A stretch of 6,394 nucleotides of DNA from Spirochaetales bacterium. GTDB taxonomy: Bacteria; Spirochaetota; Spirochaetia; Sphaerochaetales; Sphaerochaetaceae. A program made the translations under genes and the position numbers. Shown one piece after another: positions 6,229 through 6,394 of this stretch (positions are counted from its first letter, which is position 1; the number at the start of each line of letters is the position of its first letter). The notes beneath the pieces were generated by a model. The model made no database searches. It was not told where the DNA came from and saw only the letters and a list, made by a program, of their open reading frames with translations. The stretch is from assembly GCA_022784805.1 (NCBI GenBank), contig JALFYG010000250.1:1-6394 (forward strand), read 5' to 3'.

Positions 6229-6394
6229 ATGACAAGTAGAATAATAAGAAGAATTCTCTCTTTTATTCTGACACTCTTCATAGTGTCATTGTTCGTATTT
6301 GCTTCTATTTCACTCTCTCTTGGAGACAGCTCCTCCTTTGTCTTATCTGACGAGGCCACAGAGGAAGCGATTGAAAGCTATAGGGAAGCCAAAG
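6229..6394 (+). CDS. DppB/OppB-type ABC transporter permease, N-terminal fragment
   Basis: First 55 residues of an inner-membrane permease, cut by the window end. A basic start (MTSRIIRRIL) is followed by one long hydrophobic helix (about residues 10-31). Then LGD (31-33) stands where these permeases usually have PGDP, followed by an acidic helix with EEAIESYREAK (45-55), the typical start of the periplasmic loop in DppB-like proteins. Translation starts at the ATG at 6229 behind AGGAG (6221-6225). The 24-base gap to the binding-protein gene, with no terminator, indicates co-transcription. The second permease and ATPase genes are expected to follow outside the window. Confidence 0.82.
   Translation, partial: MTSRIIRRILSFILTLFIVSLFVFASISLSLGDSSSFVLSDEATEEAIESYREAK

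Overview
This 6.4-kb window looks like chromosomal DNA of a fermentative, probably gut- or sediment-type anaerobe. The genes have moderate GC and the spacers are AT-rich. A spirochaete (Sphaerochaeta/Treponema-like) is my best guess. It rests on the lipid-kinase motif variant (GRGND), the Cys-containing lipobox (LCGC) and the style of the family-5 binding protein. A Firmicute cannot be excluded. No rRNA, tRNA, CRISPR array, insertion sequence or phage gene is visible, and no intergenic gap exceeds about 165 bases.

Layout. (1) Positions 1-994, minus strand: the first 331 residues of a MATE-family efflux transporter whose 3' end lies outside the window. (2) Positions 995-1097: a compact divergent promoter region with a perfect 9-bp inverted repeat that covers the predicted -35 boxes of both directions. 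(3) Positions 1098-2021, plus: a YegS/DgkB-type lipid (diacylglycerol) kinase. (4) Positions 2166-3587, plus: a cytoplasmic (alpha/alpha)6-barrel glycosidase-like protein of the trehalase/GH63 (MGH1-like) type. It has its own promoter and a GTG start, and a Gly stands where the general-acid Asp is expected. A stem-loop follows it. (5) Positions 3722-4525, plus: a gluconate 5-dehydrogenase-type SDR. It is preceded by a short palindrome directly abutting a strong ribosome binding site and followed by a good intrinsic terminator. (6) Positions 4690-6204 and 6229-6394, plus: the start of an ABC importer operon, consisting of a family-5 substrate-binding lipoprotein and the N-terminus of a DppB-type permease that runs off the window. 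A two-tier stem-loop lies just upstream of the binding protein.

How the genes may work together. The right two thirds read as a small carbohydrate-use neighbourhood: an importer, a cytoplasmic glycosidase-like protein and a sugar-acid dehydrogenase. Each is in its own transcription unit rather than in one operon, so shared function is inference. The left third (drug/metabolite efflux and lipid kinase) is a separate unit, possibly co-regulated through the shared divergent operator. I see no clear undescribed multi-gene system. The most notable items are the shared-operator divergent promoter with an apparently leaderless MATE mRNA, the substituted active-site position in the glycosidase-like protein, and the structured non-coding segments around the SDR and binding-protein genes.
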